A stretch of 64,000 nt of DNA, taken from Thiosocius teredinicola. GTDB lineage: Bacteria; Pseudomonadota; Gammaproteobacteria; Chromatiales; Chromatiaceae. The translations under genes were made by a program, and so were the position numbers. Location: assembly GCF_002009425.1 (NCBI RefSeq), contig NZ_CP019936.1:977001-1041000 (forward strand), given 5' to 3'. This document shows, piece by piece, positions 23,833 to 31,708 of this stretch. The first letter of the stretch is position 1, and each line of letters opens with the position of its first letter. The notes under the pieces were generated by a model. The model searched no databases and was not told the origin of the DNA. It worked only from the letters and a program-made list of their open reading frames with translations.

Positions 23833-24219
23833 ATGCACATCGTTCCAATGAGCAAAACCGACTTCACAGCTTGTGATGCCCTTGCTGCGGCAGAAGATGA
23901 CGAGGTGGCACGTCACGTGGAAGCACTTTTAGAATGGTTGCAAGATATGAACTGGCCCGTAGCCCCACGAGTCTGCGAGCGCTTGATTCCGCTGGGTAAT
24001 TCCTTGGCCGAGCAGGTCAGAAAGGTTCTAGTGGGCTCCGATCCAGTCTGGAAATATTGGGTTATTACGGAGCTTGTAGCGAATGCGGAACCATCTCTCG
24101 CCATTGCTCTTCAGGCAGAGTTGCGTTTCCTCGCGAGTTCAGTGAACGAGGTTGAGTTAAATGAAGAAGTACCATTGGCGTCCGCAAAGGTTCTAGCAAA
24201 ATGTGTTCGAAGCGCCTAA
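23833..24219 (+). CDS. DUF5071-type helical protein (cassette 45)
   Basis: The 128-residue protein shows the DUF5071 pattern: VEALLEWLQDMNWPVAPRVC, then ERLIPLGNSLAEQVRKVL and DPVWKYWVITELV, resembling HEAT-like helix pairs. Family members are often immunity-like cassette proteins. ATG 23848 is an alternative start. The TAA is in R'' of attC 45. Confidence 0.8.
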   Translation: MHIVPMSKTDFTACDALAAAEDDEVARHVEALLEWLQDMNWPVAPRVCERLIPLGNSLAEQVRKVLVGSDPVWKYWVITELVANAEPSLAIALQAELRFLASSVNEVELNEEVPLASAKVLAKCVRSA

Positions 24220-24345
24220 CAAGTCGTTCAAGCCGCTCGCTATGCTCGCTCGGACGCCCAGCACTCCGCACCGTATTGCGTATGGCTTCGCCATGTTCAC
24301 GCAAATGGTGCTCCATGCTGAGCGCCGCTTAACTGGGCGTTAGCG
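24214..24345 (+). other. attC 45
   Basis: R'' GCCTAAC, R' GTTAGCG, TT/AA, 132 bp; arm gcccagc/ctgagcg. Confidence 0.93.
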
Positions 24346-24374
24346 ATAATAAAAAGAGATTAATCAGCGGTGCT

Positions 24375-24743
24375 ATGAGAAAAGGTGCTCAACTGAACGA
24401 ACGAAGCGAAATTGCCGCAACCTCGGCTTCCAGAAATCGGTTTGGGCCGCTACTACTGATCGGAGGGCTCGTGCTTATTCATCTCGCTGCTTGCGGGTCG
24501 GTTAGCACGGTTCCAAACGACGAAGAGCTTGTTGGCTTGCGCTTTGAAGATGCTGTTAGGGTTGGGAGAGCTTCATTCGAAGTCGTCCCAATCTCAGCGA
24601 ATCTGAGCGAGTATCGGAGGCAAAGGTCCGATGGGTGTACGTTCAACTATGGAGTTGAGAGTGATACCGACATTATTAAGTATTGGCGCATCGATCCTAG
24701 TCCGGAAGAATGCAGAGTACTTAAGCGGCCTATCAACATGTGA
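24375..24743 (+). CDS. Predicted lipoprotein with long N-region (cassette 46)
   Basis: The 122-residue protein has a hydrophilic leader of about 23 residues, a hydrophobic stretch (GPLLLIGGLVLIHLAACGS) with lipobox LAAC and then the mature part with two Cys (DGCTFNY, EECRVL). The unusually long N-region may mean a later start; none is obvious. Confidence 0.65.
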   Translation: MRKGAQLNERSEIAATSASRNRFGPLLLIGGLVLIHLAACGSVSTVPNDEELVGLRFEDAVRVGRASFEVVPISANLSEYRRQRSDGCTFNYGVESDTDIIKYWRIDPSPEECRVLKRPINM

Positions 24744-24766
24744 GGTTGTGTCGCACAGAGAGATTC

Positions 24767-24900
24767 CGCTAACAAGGCGTTCAAGCCGTTCGCTATGCTC
24801 ACTCGGACATTCGGCACTCCGCACTTGCTCGGGCATGCCTTTCGGCATTGTTCCCCGAGCAAGCGCTCCACGCTGAATGCCGCTTAACTGGGCGTTAGGA
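24767..24900 (+). other. attC 46
   Basis: R'' CGCTAAC, R' GTTAGGA (non-consensus), TT/AA, 134 bp; arm attcggc/ctgaatg. Confidence 0.93.
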
Positions 24901-24906
24901 GCAAGA

Positions 24907-25356
24907 ATGAAATTTGCAACAACAGGGAAGGTTTTGATCCCCGCGGTCATGTCCACATTGATGTTCGGCTGCGCAACCTACGAACCGGTTGAGCCGAAAG
25001 ACCGATACCCAGGAAGAATTATCGAGAAAGTCGAGAAGAAGAATCCCAATCTGAAAGAAGAACTTCGGGAAGCTGAAGTACGGTACAGAACTTCGTTGTT
25101 TCTTTTTGGGTTGGGTAGTGCGCTGGGTGGAGCTATAGGCGGATCGCTCGTCGGCGCAAACGTTGATGCTATTGGCGGAGAAACAATATCGGGCGAACCT
25201 TATCGCTATACCATAGAAATGCCCGATTCTAAGAAGGTTGTCATACTTAATAAGCATTCCGGGTTTGCGGTAGGCGATTGCGTTGATGTTCTTGTTGGCA
25301 AAGAAACAAAGCAAGTATCTATGGCATATGGAGCAAACTGCGATGATGGCTCCTAA
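24907..25356 (+). CDS. Lipoprotein with glycine-zipper segment (cassette 47)
   Basis: ATG 24907 (6 bases after attC 46) starts a 149-residue protein with signal and lipobox MFGC. A charged helix (EKVEKKNPNLKEELREAEVR) is followed by a glycine-zipper stretch GLGSALGGAIGGSLVGAN, as in some outer-membrane lipoproteins, and a small beta domain with two Cys (GDCVDVLVG, GANCDDGS). Confidence 0.75.
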   Translation: MKFATTGKVLIPAVMSTLMFGCATYEPVEPKDRYPGRIIEKVEKKNPNLKEELREAEVRYRTSLFLFGLGSALGGAIGGSLVGANVDAIGGETISGEPYRYTIEMPDSKKVVILNKHSGFAVGDCVDVLVGKETKQVSMAYGANCDDGS

Positions 25357-25481
25357 CAAGGCGTTCAAGCCGCTCGCTATGCTCGCTCGGACGCTTTGCA
25401 CTCCGCACCTGCTGCGCATGCCTTCGGCATCGTTGCGCAGCGGGCGCTCCGCGCAAAGCGCCGCTTACCTGGGCGTTAGGC
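25351..25481 (+). other. attC 47
   Basis: R'' TCCTAAC (pairs with the preceding GTTAGGA), R' GTTAGGC, 131 bp; L pair TT/AC (unpaired). Confidence 0.92.
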
Positions 25482-25485
25482 AAAA

Positions 25486-25872
25486 ATGAATATGCAGCTA
25501 ATTCGAGGGAGTCTAGTTTCGGCGCTTGGCATGTGGCTCAGTTCAATTGCCATATTCTTTGCGTTAGGTACAAATAACGATCTCCAGGAAGCGCTTGCAA
25601 TTGGAGTAGCTATTGTCAGTCCCTTCGTAATTCTAGGCTTTCTAGTCGCATGGGCGATACCGATCCACCTGCTTTTGAAACGAAGAAACCATACGCGAAT
25701 TGTCTGGTATGCACTGATCGGCATCATTCCCGGTCCTTTTTTTGTTGCCTTAGCGAAACCGTTCGGAAATGATTCGCTGAAAGATCTCGCTTATCAATCA
25801 ATGGTCTTCAGCATTATCGGTGTACTTGGGGCAGCAATCTTTTGGTTTTTCGCGGTGAAGCCGAATGCCTAA
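25486..25872 (+). CDS. Four-helix membrane protein, copy 1 (cassette 48)
   Basis: The 128-residue protein has hydrophobic segments at about 8-27, 38-61, 74-92 and 105-123, with a basic loop LLLKRRNHTR. The gene at 28547 appears identical base for base. Stop TAA is in R'' of attC 48. Confidence 0.78.
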   Translation: MNMQLIRGSLVSALGMWLSSIAIFFALGTNNDLQEALAIGVAIVSPFVILGFLVAWAIPIHLLLKRRNHTRIVWYALIGIIPGPFFVALAKPFGNDSLKDLAYQSMVFSIIGVLGAAIFWFFAVKPNA

Positions 25873-25998
25873 CAAGTTGTTCAAGCCGCTCGCTAAGCTC
25901 GCTCGGACGCCCAGCACTCCGTACCTTTTTGCGCATGGCTTTGCCATTTTTGCGCAAACGGTGCTCCGCACTGGCCGCCGCTTAACTGGGCGTTATGT
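25867..25998 (+). other. attC 48
   Basis: R'' GCCTAAC with aagttgttcaa, R' GTTATGT, TT/AA, 132 bp; one base differs from attC 54. Confidence 0.93.
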
Positions 25999-26313
25999 GC
26001 AGAAAGTACGGGGCAATAGCAAGTCAAGAATTTAAGTCTTTTCGTGCAACCCGTTAGCGTTGGTGAGTGCTGAAGCACGCTAAAGCCCTGCATCATCTGG
26101 CTAATGGGTGTGCCGCCTGATGGCGGAAAGAGATTGGGGACTTTTCCTCCGGGGTTCGCGAAGCAATAATCGCGGAAGGCAGACTAAGGCAGGGAGGCAA
26201 AGGCCGCAAAAAATGGAAATGCGCTCACCAAACCAAGTGCCAACATCCTTTGGTGCCAATTGGGTCATCTTGGCAGCCGATTCATCTCCCTGTTGCAACG
26301 CACTCCGTTGCGC
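25999..26313. other. Non-coding cassette 49, distantly like family A
   Basis: No supportable gene. The middle (ggggttcgcgaagcaataatcgcgg) keeps the family A hairpin position with a shorter cgcga/tcgcg stem, and the last 20 bases (caacgcactccgttgcgcac) match family A. The first 130 bases are unrelated and contain a GTTAGCG core-like heptamer at about 26053 with no matching attC. A weak ORF (26212 to attC) begins MEMRSPNQVPTSFGANWVIL. Confidence 0.5.
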
Positions 26314-26445
26314 ACATAACAAGTCGTTCAAGCCGCTCGCTTCGCTCACTCGGACGCCCAGCACTCCGCACCTTATTGCGCATGGCTTCGCCATTGTTGC
26401 GCAAACGGCGCTCCGTACTGGCCGCCGCTTAACTGGGCGTTAGAT
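26314..26445 (+). other. attC 49
   Basis: R'' ACATAAC, R' GTTAGAT, TT/AA, 132 bp; arm gcccagc/ctggccg. Confidence 0.93.
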
Positions 26446-26460
26446 GCGGGGCGAAGTTTC

Positions 26461-26829
26461 ATGCAGCAAATAATTCGGCCTTACGTATTCGGTGTCGTCG
26501 CTGGATTGGGTGCAGCGTGGCTATTGTGGTTGGTCGTTCTACATTTCCTCTTTGATTTCGTGGGCAGCCTCGGATTTTGGCCTTTCGGCATACTCACGGC
26601 AGCATCGTTAGCAATTGGTGGTTACGTTTCGGCGCGGCAGGTGCGTTCGGCGAGGCTGTCGAGGTATCTGATTATGGGTGGTGCCGTAGGACTCACGATC
26701 ACGTTACTAATCGTGATTTTCACTATGAGAATAGATGAATTGGCAATTCTTCTTGCCTTTATGTTGTCCGGCGTAGCTGCTGCAGTTATCGGTGCGCTTT
26801 TGGGTGCACGTCGTAGGTTGAGAGCGTGA
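26461..26829 (+). CDS. Four-helix membrane protein (cassette 50)
   Basis: The 122-residue, very hydrophobic protein has segments at about 9-33, 36-55, 68-88 and 92-113, with basic loops (ARQVRSARLSR, ARRRLRA) that put both ends in the cytoplasm. Family not recognised. Confidence 0.72.
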   Translation: MQQIIRPYVFGVVAGLGAAWLLWLVVLHFLFDFVGSLGFWPFGILTAASLAIGGYVSARQVRSARLSRYLIMGGAVGLTITLLIVIFTMRIDELAILLAFMLSGVAAAVIGALLGARRRLRA

Positions 26830-26838
26830 AAAAACTGC

Positions 26839-26971
26839 ATCTAACAAGGCGTTCAAGCCGCTCGCTATGCTCGCTCGGACGTTTCGCACTCCGCACTTGT
26901 TCGGGCATGGCTTCGCCATTGTTTCCCGATCAAGCGCTCCATGCGAAACGCCGCTTAACTGGGCGTTAGGT
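26839..26971 (+). other. attC 50
   Basis: R'' ATCTAAC, R' GTTAGGT, TT/AA, 133 bp; arm gtttcgc/gcgaaac. Confidence 0.93.
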
Positions 26972-26982
26972 GTAGAAGGGAT

Positions 26983-27400
26983 ATGGCCAAAATAATCGGA
27001 AAAACGACAGGTCTAGTGGTTGTATCGATTCTCGTGTTGCTTATTGCGGCGCCGTTCGGGCCGCTTGGGCAATTGCCGCAAACGTTTCTAGTAGATGAAA
27101 ACTATTTGAAGGTTGTTCGTAACCAAGACCTGTTTTTGGGGTGTATATCTTTCTTTTTTGTTCTACTGGCAAACATTCCAATCAAACTTTCCGATCGGGT
27201 TCCCCGTTTTGGCTGCAATGATCGGTGGAACATTATTTGTCATATTCGCGCAGTCGGGCGATCCGGAGTTTCTCGATTATCTGGGCAGTGAGATTGTCGA
27301 TTTTCACTCAAGCTATGTACCTGCAGGTATCGCAGTAACCTTGGTGTTTGTCGGCGTTGCGTGGTGGTTTTGTAATGGAAAAACAGGCAAAAACACCTAA
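26983..27400 (+). pseudogene. Frameshifted copy of the cassette 22 membrane protein (cassette 51)
   Basis: The N-terminal 68 residues match the gene at 11446 with few changes. A single extra T in aaactttccgatc (cassette 22: aaacttccgatc) at about 27188 shifts the frame, which ends early at 27291. The original frame is otherwise intact to the TAA of attC 51. It may be genuine decay or a sequencing error in a T run. Confidence 0.8.
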
Positions 27401-27526
27401 CAAGGCGTTCAAGCCGCTCGCCATGCTCGCTCGGACGCCCAGCACTCCGCACCTTATTGCGCGTGGCTTCGCCATGTTCGCGCAAACGGCGCTCCGTGCT
27501 GGCCGCCGCTTAACCTGGCGTTAGGT
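27395..27526 (+). other. attC 51
   Basis: R'' ACCTAAC, R' GTTAGGT, TT/AA, 132 bp; arm gcccagc, so its arms differ from attC 22 although the genes are copies. Confidence 0.93.
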
Positions 27527-27538
27527 GTAAAAGAAGAT

Positions 27539-27862
27539 ATGGAATTCGGATCGATTTTGTTTCACAGGTTGCCGGAAGATTTCTCAGATTCTGAGAGAGA
27601 ACGGTTGATTGAAGAATTGAAAGAGGTTCTTCAAAAGTTTGGCGCTGAATTCGACGAATATCAATTTGCAGGTTACTCGTCGGAACGGTATACCATCTCA
27701 AAATGCGTGCGCTGTGGCGATTTAACGCTTGATGAGGCAACAAGCCCAGGCGAACTCGAAACAGGCGATATATTCGATGCTATTGCTAGGATCTTGCGCC
27801 CTGGCACATGCCGCAACGGAGAATGTTGGTGCAACGAATGCAGGCAAAGCGTAAGCACCTAA
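27539..27862 (+). CDS. Cys-rich cytoplasmic protein (cassette 52)
   Basis: The 107-residue protein has an acidic helical N-half (DSERERLIEELKEVLQKFGA), then CVRCGD and a terminal GTCRNGECWCNEC cluster, seven Cys in all that could hold one or two Zn. There is no signal peptide. Family not recognised. Confidence 0.7.
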   Translation: MEFGSILFHRLPEDFSDSERERLIEELKEVLQKFGAEFDEYQFAGYSSERYTISKCVRCGDLTLDEATSPGELETGDIFDAIARILRPGTCRNGECWCNECRQSVST

Positions 27863-27988
27863 CAAGGCGTTCAAGCCACTCGCTACGCTCGCTCGGACAC
27901 CTAGCACTCCGCACCTGCTTGCGCCTGCCTTCGGCATTGTGGCGCAGCAGGCGCTCCGCGCTAGGTGCCGCTTAACCTGGCGTTAGCT
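27857..27988 (+). other. attC 52
   Basis: R'' ACCTAAC, R' GTTAGCT, TT/AA, 132 bp; arm acctagc/ctaggtg. Confidence 0.93.
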
Positions 27989-27999
27989 GTAAGAAGATC

Positions 28000-28416
28000 G
28001 TGAATCGAATTAAGCGAGCGAGAAGCGTGGCATACAGTACCGCTCAACATGCAGTGAGCGGTTTGTCGTGGCTACACCCGCGCTTAGGCGAGGAATGCAT
28101 TACTCAGGGTGTCTCGTTGGTATGCTTCAATTTGATTACCAGCGAAATATGTTCGGAGCAATATCGTGCATCGTTGCCCACGTCTGGCGCCGTTCGTGGT
28201 CTTTCCAGAAAGTTCGAGGCAATCGCGAAATCGGAGGGTTTTCAATTGTCCGAGTTCCAAACTGCGGAAATTGGGTTCAATTATGCTGAAGCAGCTTGGC
28301 CGCGATCATGTGTTGTACGAATTGTCGGGCGAGCGAATAGAGAGGTCTTGGCCAAGGTTGATTGGTTGGGTCGAAAGTACCGCGCGGAAAGAGGGCTAGC
28401 CAATGAATTCAGCTAA
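28000..28416 (+). CDS. Hypothetical protein (cassette 53)
   Basis: GTG 28000 gives 138 residues with a basic N-terminus (NRIKRARSVAYS) and C-terminus. The middle includes GEECITQGVSLVCFNLITS and FQLSEFQTAEIGFNYAEAAW. No signal, membrane segment or known motif is seen. Confidence 0.6.
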   Translation: MNRIKRARSVAYSTAQHAVSGLSWLHPRLGEECITQGVSLVCFNLITSEICSEQYRASLPTSGAVRGLSRKFEAIAKSEGFQLSEFQTAEIGFNYAEAAWPRSCVVRIVGRANREVLAKVDWLGRKYRAERGLANEFS

Positions 28417-28542
28417 CAAGGCGGTCAAGCCGTTCGCTATGCTCACTCGGACGTTCGGTACTCCGCACTTTTTTGCGCATGGCTCTGCCATCGTTGCGCA
28501 AAAAGCGCTCCGTACCAAACGCCGCTTACCTGGGCGTTAGGC
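28411..28542 (+). other. attC 53
   Basis: R'' AGCTAAC, R' GTTAGGC, GT/AC, 132 bp; arm gttcggt/accaaac. Confidence 0.93.
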
Positions 28543-28546
28543 AAAA

Positions 28547-28933
28547 ATGAATATGCAGCTAATTCGAGGGAGTCTAGTTTCGGCGCTTGGCATGTGGCTC
28601 AGTTCAATTGCCATATTCTTTGCGTTAGGTACAAATAACGATCTCCAGGAAGCGCTTGCAATTGGAGTAGCTATTGTCAGTCCCTTCGTAATTCTAGGCT
28701 TTCTAGTCGCATGGGCGATACCGATCCACCTGCTTTTGAAACGAAGAAACCATACGCGAATTGTCTGGTATGCACTGATCGGCATCATTCCCGGTCCTTT
28801 TTTTGTTGCCTTAGCGAAACCGTTCGGAAATGATTCGCTGAAAGATCTCGCTTATCAATCAATGGTCTTCAGCATTATCGGTGTACTTGGGGCAGCAATC
28901 TTTTGGTTTTTCGCGGTGAAGCCGAATGCCTAA
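28547..28933 (+). CDS. Four-helix membrane protein, copy 2 (cassette 54)
   Basis: Identical in sequence to the gene at 25486, 3 kb upstream; the spacing from R' to ATG is also the same. A very recent whole-cassette duplication or re-insertion. Confidence 0.78.
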   Translation: MNMQLIRGSLVSALGMWLSSIAIFFALGTNNDLQEALAIGVAIVSPFVILGFLVAWAIPIHLLLKRRNHTRIVWYALIGIIPGPFFVALAKPFGNDSLKDLAYQSMVFSIIGVLGAAIFWFFAVKPNA

Positions 28934-29059
28934 CAAGTTGTTCAAGCCGCTCGCTAAGCTCGCTCGGACGCCCAGCACTCCGCACCTTTTTGCGCATGGC
29001 TTTGCCATTTTTGCGCAAACGGTGCTCCGCACTGGCCGCCGCTTAACTGGGCGTTAGGC
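28928..29059 (+). other. attC 54
   Basis: R'' GCCTAAC with aagttgttcaa, R' GTTAGGC, TT/AA, 132 bp. Confidence 0.93.
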
Positions 29060-29077
29060 GTTCGTAGAGGTCAGGTC

Positions 29078-29356
29078 ATGGCAAAGGTCGTACTAGAGGG
29101 ATTTATCGATGTACCAGAGAATGATCTAGAAGAAGTGCTTAATGAGCTGCCAAAACACATTGAGTTAACACGAAGAGAAAAAGGCTGCCTCGTTTTTCGG
29201 GTGGATAGAGATGCAGAAAATAGCTCGCTTTTTCGCGTCTACGAAGAGTTTACGAGCAAGCAAGCTTTCGAGGCGCATCAGGAACGGGTAAGGGCTTCTC
29301 GCTGGGGCAGAGTTGCTGTGAATGTGCGAAGAAACTACAAGGTGTCAGAGGTCTGA
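29078..29356 (+). CDS. ABM/YgiN-type monooxygenase-like protein, copy 1 (cassette 55)
   Basis: The 92-residue protein has the length and pattern of antibiotic-biosynthesis-monooxygenase domains: an N-terminal strand, LNELPKHIELTRREKGCLVF, VYEEFTSKQAFEAHQERVRA and a final strand. These dimeric ferredoxin-fold proteins act on quinones or haem, or have no known activity. The copy at 48956 differs at a few residues. ATG follows gaggtcaggtc. Confidence 0.85.
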   Translation: MAKVVLEGFIDVPENDLEEVLNELPKHIELTRREKGCLVFRVDRDAENSSLFRVYEEFTSKQAFEAHQERVRASRWGRVAVNVRRNYKVSEV

Positions 29357-29380
29357 GGTGAAGCGAAGAATCGGGCATAC

Positions 29381-29512
29381 GCCTAACAAGGCGTTCAAGC
29401 CGCTCGCAAAGCTCGCTCGGACGCCCAGCACTCCGCACCGTGTTGCGCGTGGCTTCGCCATGTTCGCGCAAACGGTGCTCCATGCTGAGCGCCGCTTAAC
29501 TGGGCGTTAGGC
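29381..29512 (+). other. attC 55
   Basis: R'' GCCTAAC, R' GTTAGGC, TT/AA, 132 bp; arm gcccagc/ctgagcg. Confidence 0.93.
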
Positions 29513-29517
29513 AAGAA

Positions 29518-29853
29518 ATGAAAATTGCTACTTACGCAGAGTCAACAGTGCGGAGCATCTGGAAGGCTTGGTTTAAGTACGCTATGGCTACGGTAGGCAT
29601 CTTTGGGGTTCTTGCGCTAATTACATTGGTGAACAAAAGCTGGGTTTCCGGCGAATTGTTTGCGGTGTTGTGTGCCGCCGTCTTTGCTCACCATTTCTGG
29701 CTATTTGCATTGGAACGTTGGCTGCGAAAAGAAGGTGGCGTATCAAAGATGGGTAACGTTCGAGCTTTGCTTTTCTCGGCTAACTTCTACCTAGGCATGT
29801 TGGCGGCGCCCGTGCTCTTGGTGGTGTCTTACTTGGTGCGGTCTAATGCCTAA
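29518..29853 (+). CDS. Three-helix membrane protein (cassette 56)
   Basis: The 111-residue protein has hydrophobic segments at about 20-40, 46-66 and 83-107 and positive loops (ERWLRKEGGVSK). ATG starts 6 bases after attC 55 with agaa before it. Family not recognised. Confidence 0.72.
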   Translation: MKIATYAESTVRSIWKAWFKYAMATVGIFGVLALITLVNKSWVSGELFAVLCAAVFAHHFWLFALERWLRKEGGVSKMGNVRALLFSANFYLGMLAAPVLLVVSYLVRSNA

Positions 29854-29979
29854 CAAGTCGTTCAAGCCGTTCGCTACGCTCACTCGGACACCTAGCACTC
29901 CGCACCTGCTTGCGCCTGCCTTCGGCATTTTGGCGCAGCATGCGCTCCGCGCTAGGTGCCGCTTAACCTGGCGTTAGGT
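29848..29979 (+). other. attC 56
   Basis: R'' GCCTAAC, R' GTTAGGT, TT/AA, 132 bp; arm acctagc/ctaggtg. Confidence 0.93.
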
Positions 29980-29992
29980 GCAGAAGAAAATT

Positions 29993-30109
29993 GTGTTTCT
30001 AGCAATCGCGGCAGTTGTAGGAACTACGGTGCTCTCAGTTGAGCGCGGCGGCGAAACTTCTGGTGCAGTGCTAGTCTTCATCGCAGCACGCCGCTCGATA
30101 GCGGAATGA
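29993..30109 (+). CDS. Family A ORF1 (cassette 57)
   Basis: The most divergent copy (MFLAIAAVVGTTVLSVERGG, later SGAVLVFIAARRSIAE) yet still 38 codons with the ATGA overlap. Confidence 0.4.
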   Translation: MFLAIAAVVGTTVLSVERGGETSGAVLVFIAARRSIAE

Positions 30110-30240
30110 GATCTGTGCAGTATTCAAATGGGGGTTCGCGAAGCCGTATTCGCGGTAGGCAAGGTGCTCATGGAGTGAAGGTCAGTGCGAGGAAACGCCA
30201 AAAACAATCAGTGTGCGAACTTGGCAGGGGTGCCATTTGA
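30106..30240 (+). CDS. Family A ORF2 (cassette 57)
   Basis: 44 codons; MRSVQYSNGGSRSRIRGRQG start, ELGRGAI end; hairpin cgcgaa/ttcgcg kept. Confidence 0.33.
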   Translation: MRSVQYSNGGSRSRIRGRQGAHGVKVSARKRQKQSVCELGRGAI

Positions 30241-30288
30241 TGAGTGCAGAGGCTATTTCATCGCCCATGGTAACGCGCTCTGTTGCGC

Positions 30289-30420
30289 ACCTAACAAGTC
30301 GTTCAAGCCGTTCGCTGCGCTCACTTGGACGCCCAGTACTCCGCACCGTGTTGCGCATGGCTTCGCCATTGTTGCGCAAACGGCGCTCCGCACTGGCCGC
30401 CGCTTAACTGGGCGTTAGGT
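30289..30420 (+). other. attC 57
   Basis: R'' ACCTAAC, R' GTTAGGT, TT/AA, 132 bp; arm gcccagt. Confidence 0.93.
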
Positions 30421-30432
30421 TTCCGTAAACCA

Positions 30433-30702
30433 ATGACCGCGTATATTGCGAATCATCAGAAGAAGAAATCCCTCTTGCAAAAGCGAGAGCAAGAATTGGA
30501 GCATGCTCTAAGCCACGGTTTTGATGATTCGAAATTGGAACGAGCCGCTGAGAAAGTGAGGGAGGCAAAATTGGCAGTATTTAAAGCGCTGTTCTCGCAA
30601 TCTTCTGTGTTGCCTCCGCATTCATATGAAGAGTCCGAAGAAGCGATCAAATGGCGAGATATGCCGGTGTCGGAGATAATTCGCCTGTACAGCGTGCACT
30701 AG
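30433..30702 (+). CDS. Small coiled-coil protein (cassette 58)
   Basis: The 89-residue protein (ATG 30433) is highly charged with long helices: HQKKKSLLQKREQELEHALS, then KLERAAEKVREAKLAVFKAL. A coiled coil is likely in the first 60 residues. Cytoplasmic; no family recognised. Confidence 0.65.
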   Translation: MTAYIANHQKKKSLLQKREQELEHALSHGFDDSKLERAAEKVREAKLAVFKALFSQSSVLPPHSYEESEEAIKWRDMPVSEIIRLYSVH

Positions 30703-30740
30703 CTAGGTAAGAAAGCATCCTTGAGTATGGAACGTGAGAA

Positions 30741-30872
30741 ACCTAACAAGGCGTTCAAGCCACTCGCTATGCTCGCTCGCACGCCCAGTGCTCTGCACCT
30801 TATTGCGTGTGGCTTCGCCATTTTCACGCAAACGGCACTCCGCGCTGGCCGCCGCTTAACTGGGCGTTAGGT
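30741..30872 (+). other. attC 58
   Basis: R'' ACCTAAC, R' GTTAGGT, TT/AA, 132 bp; arm gcccagt. Confidence 0.93.
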
Positions 30873-30885
30873 GCAGAAGAAAATT

Positions 30886-31002
30886 GTGTTTCTAGCGATT
30901 GTGGCGGTTGCGGAAACTACGGTGCCCTCGGTCGAGCGCAGCGGCGGAATTTCTGGTGCGGTGCTGGCCTTCATCGAAGCGCGCCGCTCGATAGCGGAAT
31001 GA
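30886..31002 (+). CDS. Family A ORF1 (cassette 59)
   Basis: 38 codons (MFLAIVAVAETTVPSVERSG start). Several third-position changes relative to cassette 30 (gca/gcg, atc/att, cta/ctg), the best hint of selection on the protein in this family. Confidence 0.42.
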   Translation: MFLAIVAVAETTVPSVERSGGISGAVLAFIEARRSIAE

Positions 31003-31133
31003 GATCGGTGCGGTATTCAAATGGGGGTTCGCGATGCCGTGTTCGCGGTACGCAAGTGGCTCATGGAGTGAAGGTCAGTGCGAGGAAACGCCAGAAAAAA
31101 GCAGTGTGCAATCTTGGAAGAGGTGCCATTTGA
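30999..31133 (+). CDS. Family A ORF2 (cassette 59)
   Basis: 44 codons. The hairpin is altered to cgcga ... tcgcg by a single a-to-t change but keeps five base pairs. TGATG overlap with a third frame. Confidence 0.35.
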   Translation: MRSVRYSNGGSRCRVRGTQVAHGVKVSARKRQKKAVCNLGRGAI

Positions 31134-31181
31134 TGAGTACAGAGGACGTTTCATCGCCCATGGTAACGTACGCCGTAGCGC

Positions 31182-31313
31182 ACCTAACAAGTCGTTCAAG
31201 CCGCTCGCTAAGCTCGCTCGGACGCCCAGCACTCCGCGCCTTTTTGCGCATGGCTTCGCCATTGTTGCGCAAACGGCGCTCCGCACTGGCCGCCGCTTAA
31301 CTGGGCGTTATGC
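31182..31313 (+). other. attC 59
   Basis: R'' ACCTAAC, R' GTTATGC, TT/AA, 132 bp; arm gcccagc/ctggccg. Confidence 0.93.
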
Positions 31314-31332
31314 GTAAATAGGGACATCCGCT

Positions 31333-31689
31333 ATGGAGAAAATAGCAAAACGAATCGAAGCAGGCGGTAACACCTATGATTGCCAAGTTGAGCCGCATCA
31401 GCTGCCAACTATCGAACGATTGTTACGCGGAAAAACCGACGGCGATGAGAAAATTGCGGCTTTACCAGTGCCGAGTCGGCCTTTCTGGCTCCGGCTAACG
31501 GTCATATCGCTGCGCTGGTATGGGCGGCGAATTTCGCCAAAGCTCGGCAGCCGTTGTGTATTCGAGCCAAGTTGCTCGCATTATTCGGAGCTCGCGTTCC
31601 GTAAAAGAGGTTTCTTTAAAGGGGTATGGCTCACGGCCAAAAGGCTTCGTCGTTGCCGGCCCGGTTCCGGCGGTATAGATTTACCGTAG
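31333..31689 (+). CDS. yidD: YidD-family protein with N-terminal extension (cassette 60)
   Basis: The second half of this 118-residue protein is a clear YidD domain: FEPSCSHYSELAFRKRGFFK, GVWLTAKRLRRCRPGSGG, with the conserved Cys residues (C-x4-C ... RC). YidD helps YidC insert membrane proteins. The first 50 residues, including DCQVEPHQLPTIERLLRG, are an extension not seen in housekeeping YidD, which lies with rnpA-yidC. A second gene follows 19 bases downstream. Confidence 0.88.
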   Translation: MEKIAKRIEAGGNTYDCQVEPHQLPTIERLLRGKTDGDEKIAALPVPSRPFWLRLTVISLRWYGRRISPKLGSRCVFEPSCSHYSELAFRKRGFFKGVWLTAKRLRRCRPGSGGIDLP

Positions 31690-31708
31690 CGTATAAGGAG
31701 AACACCAA

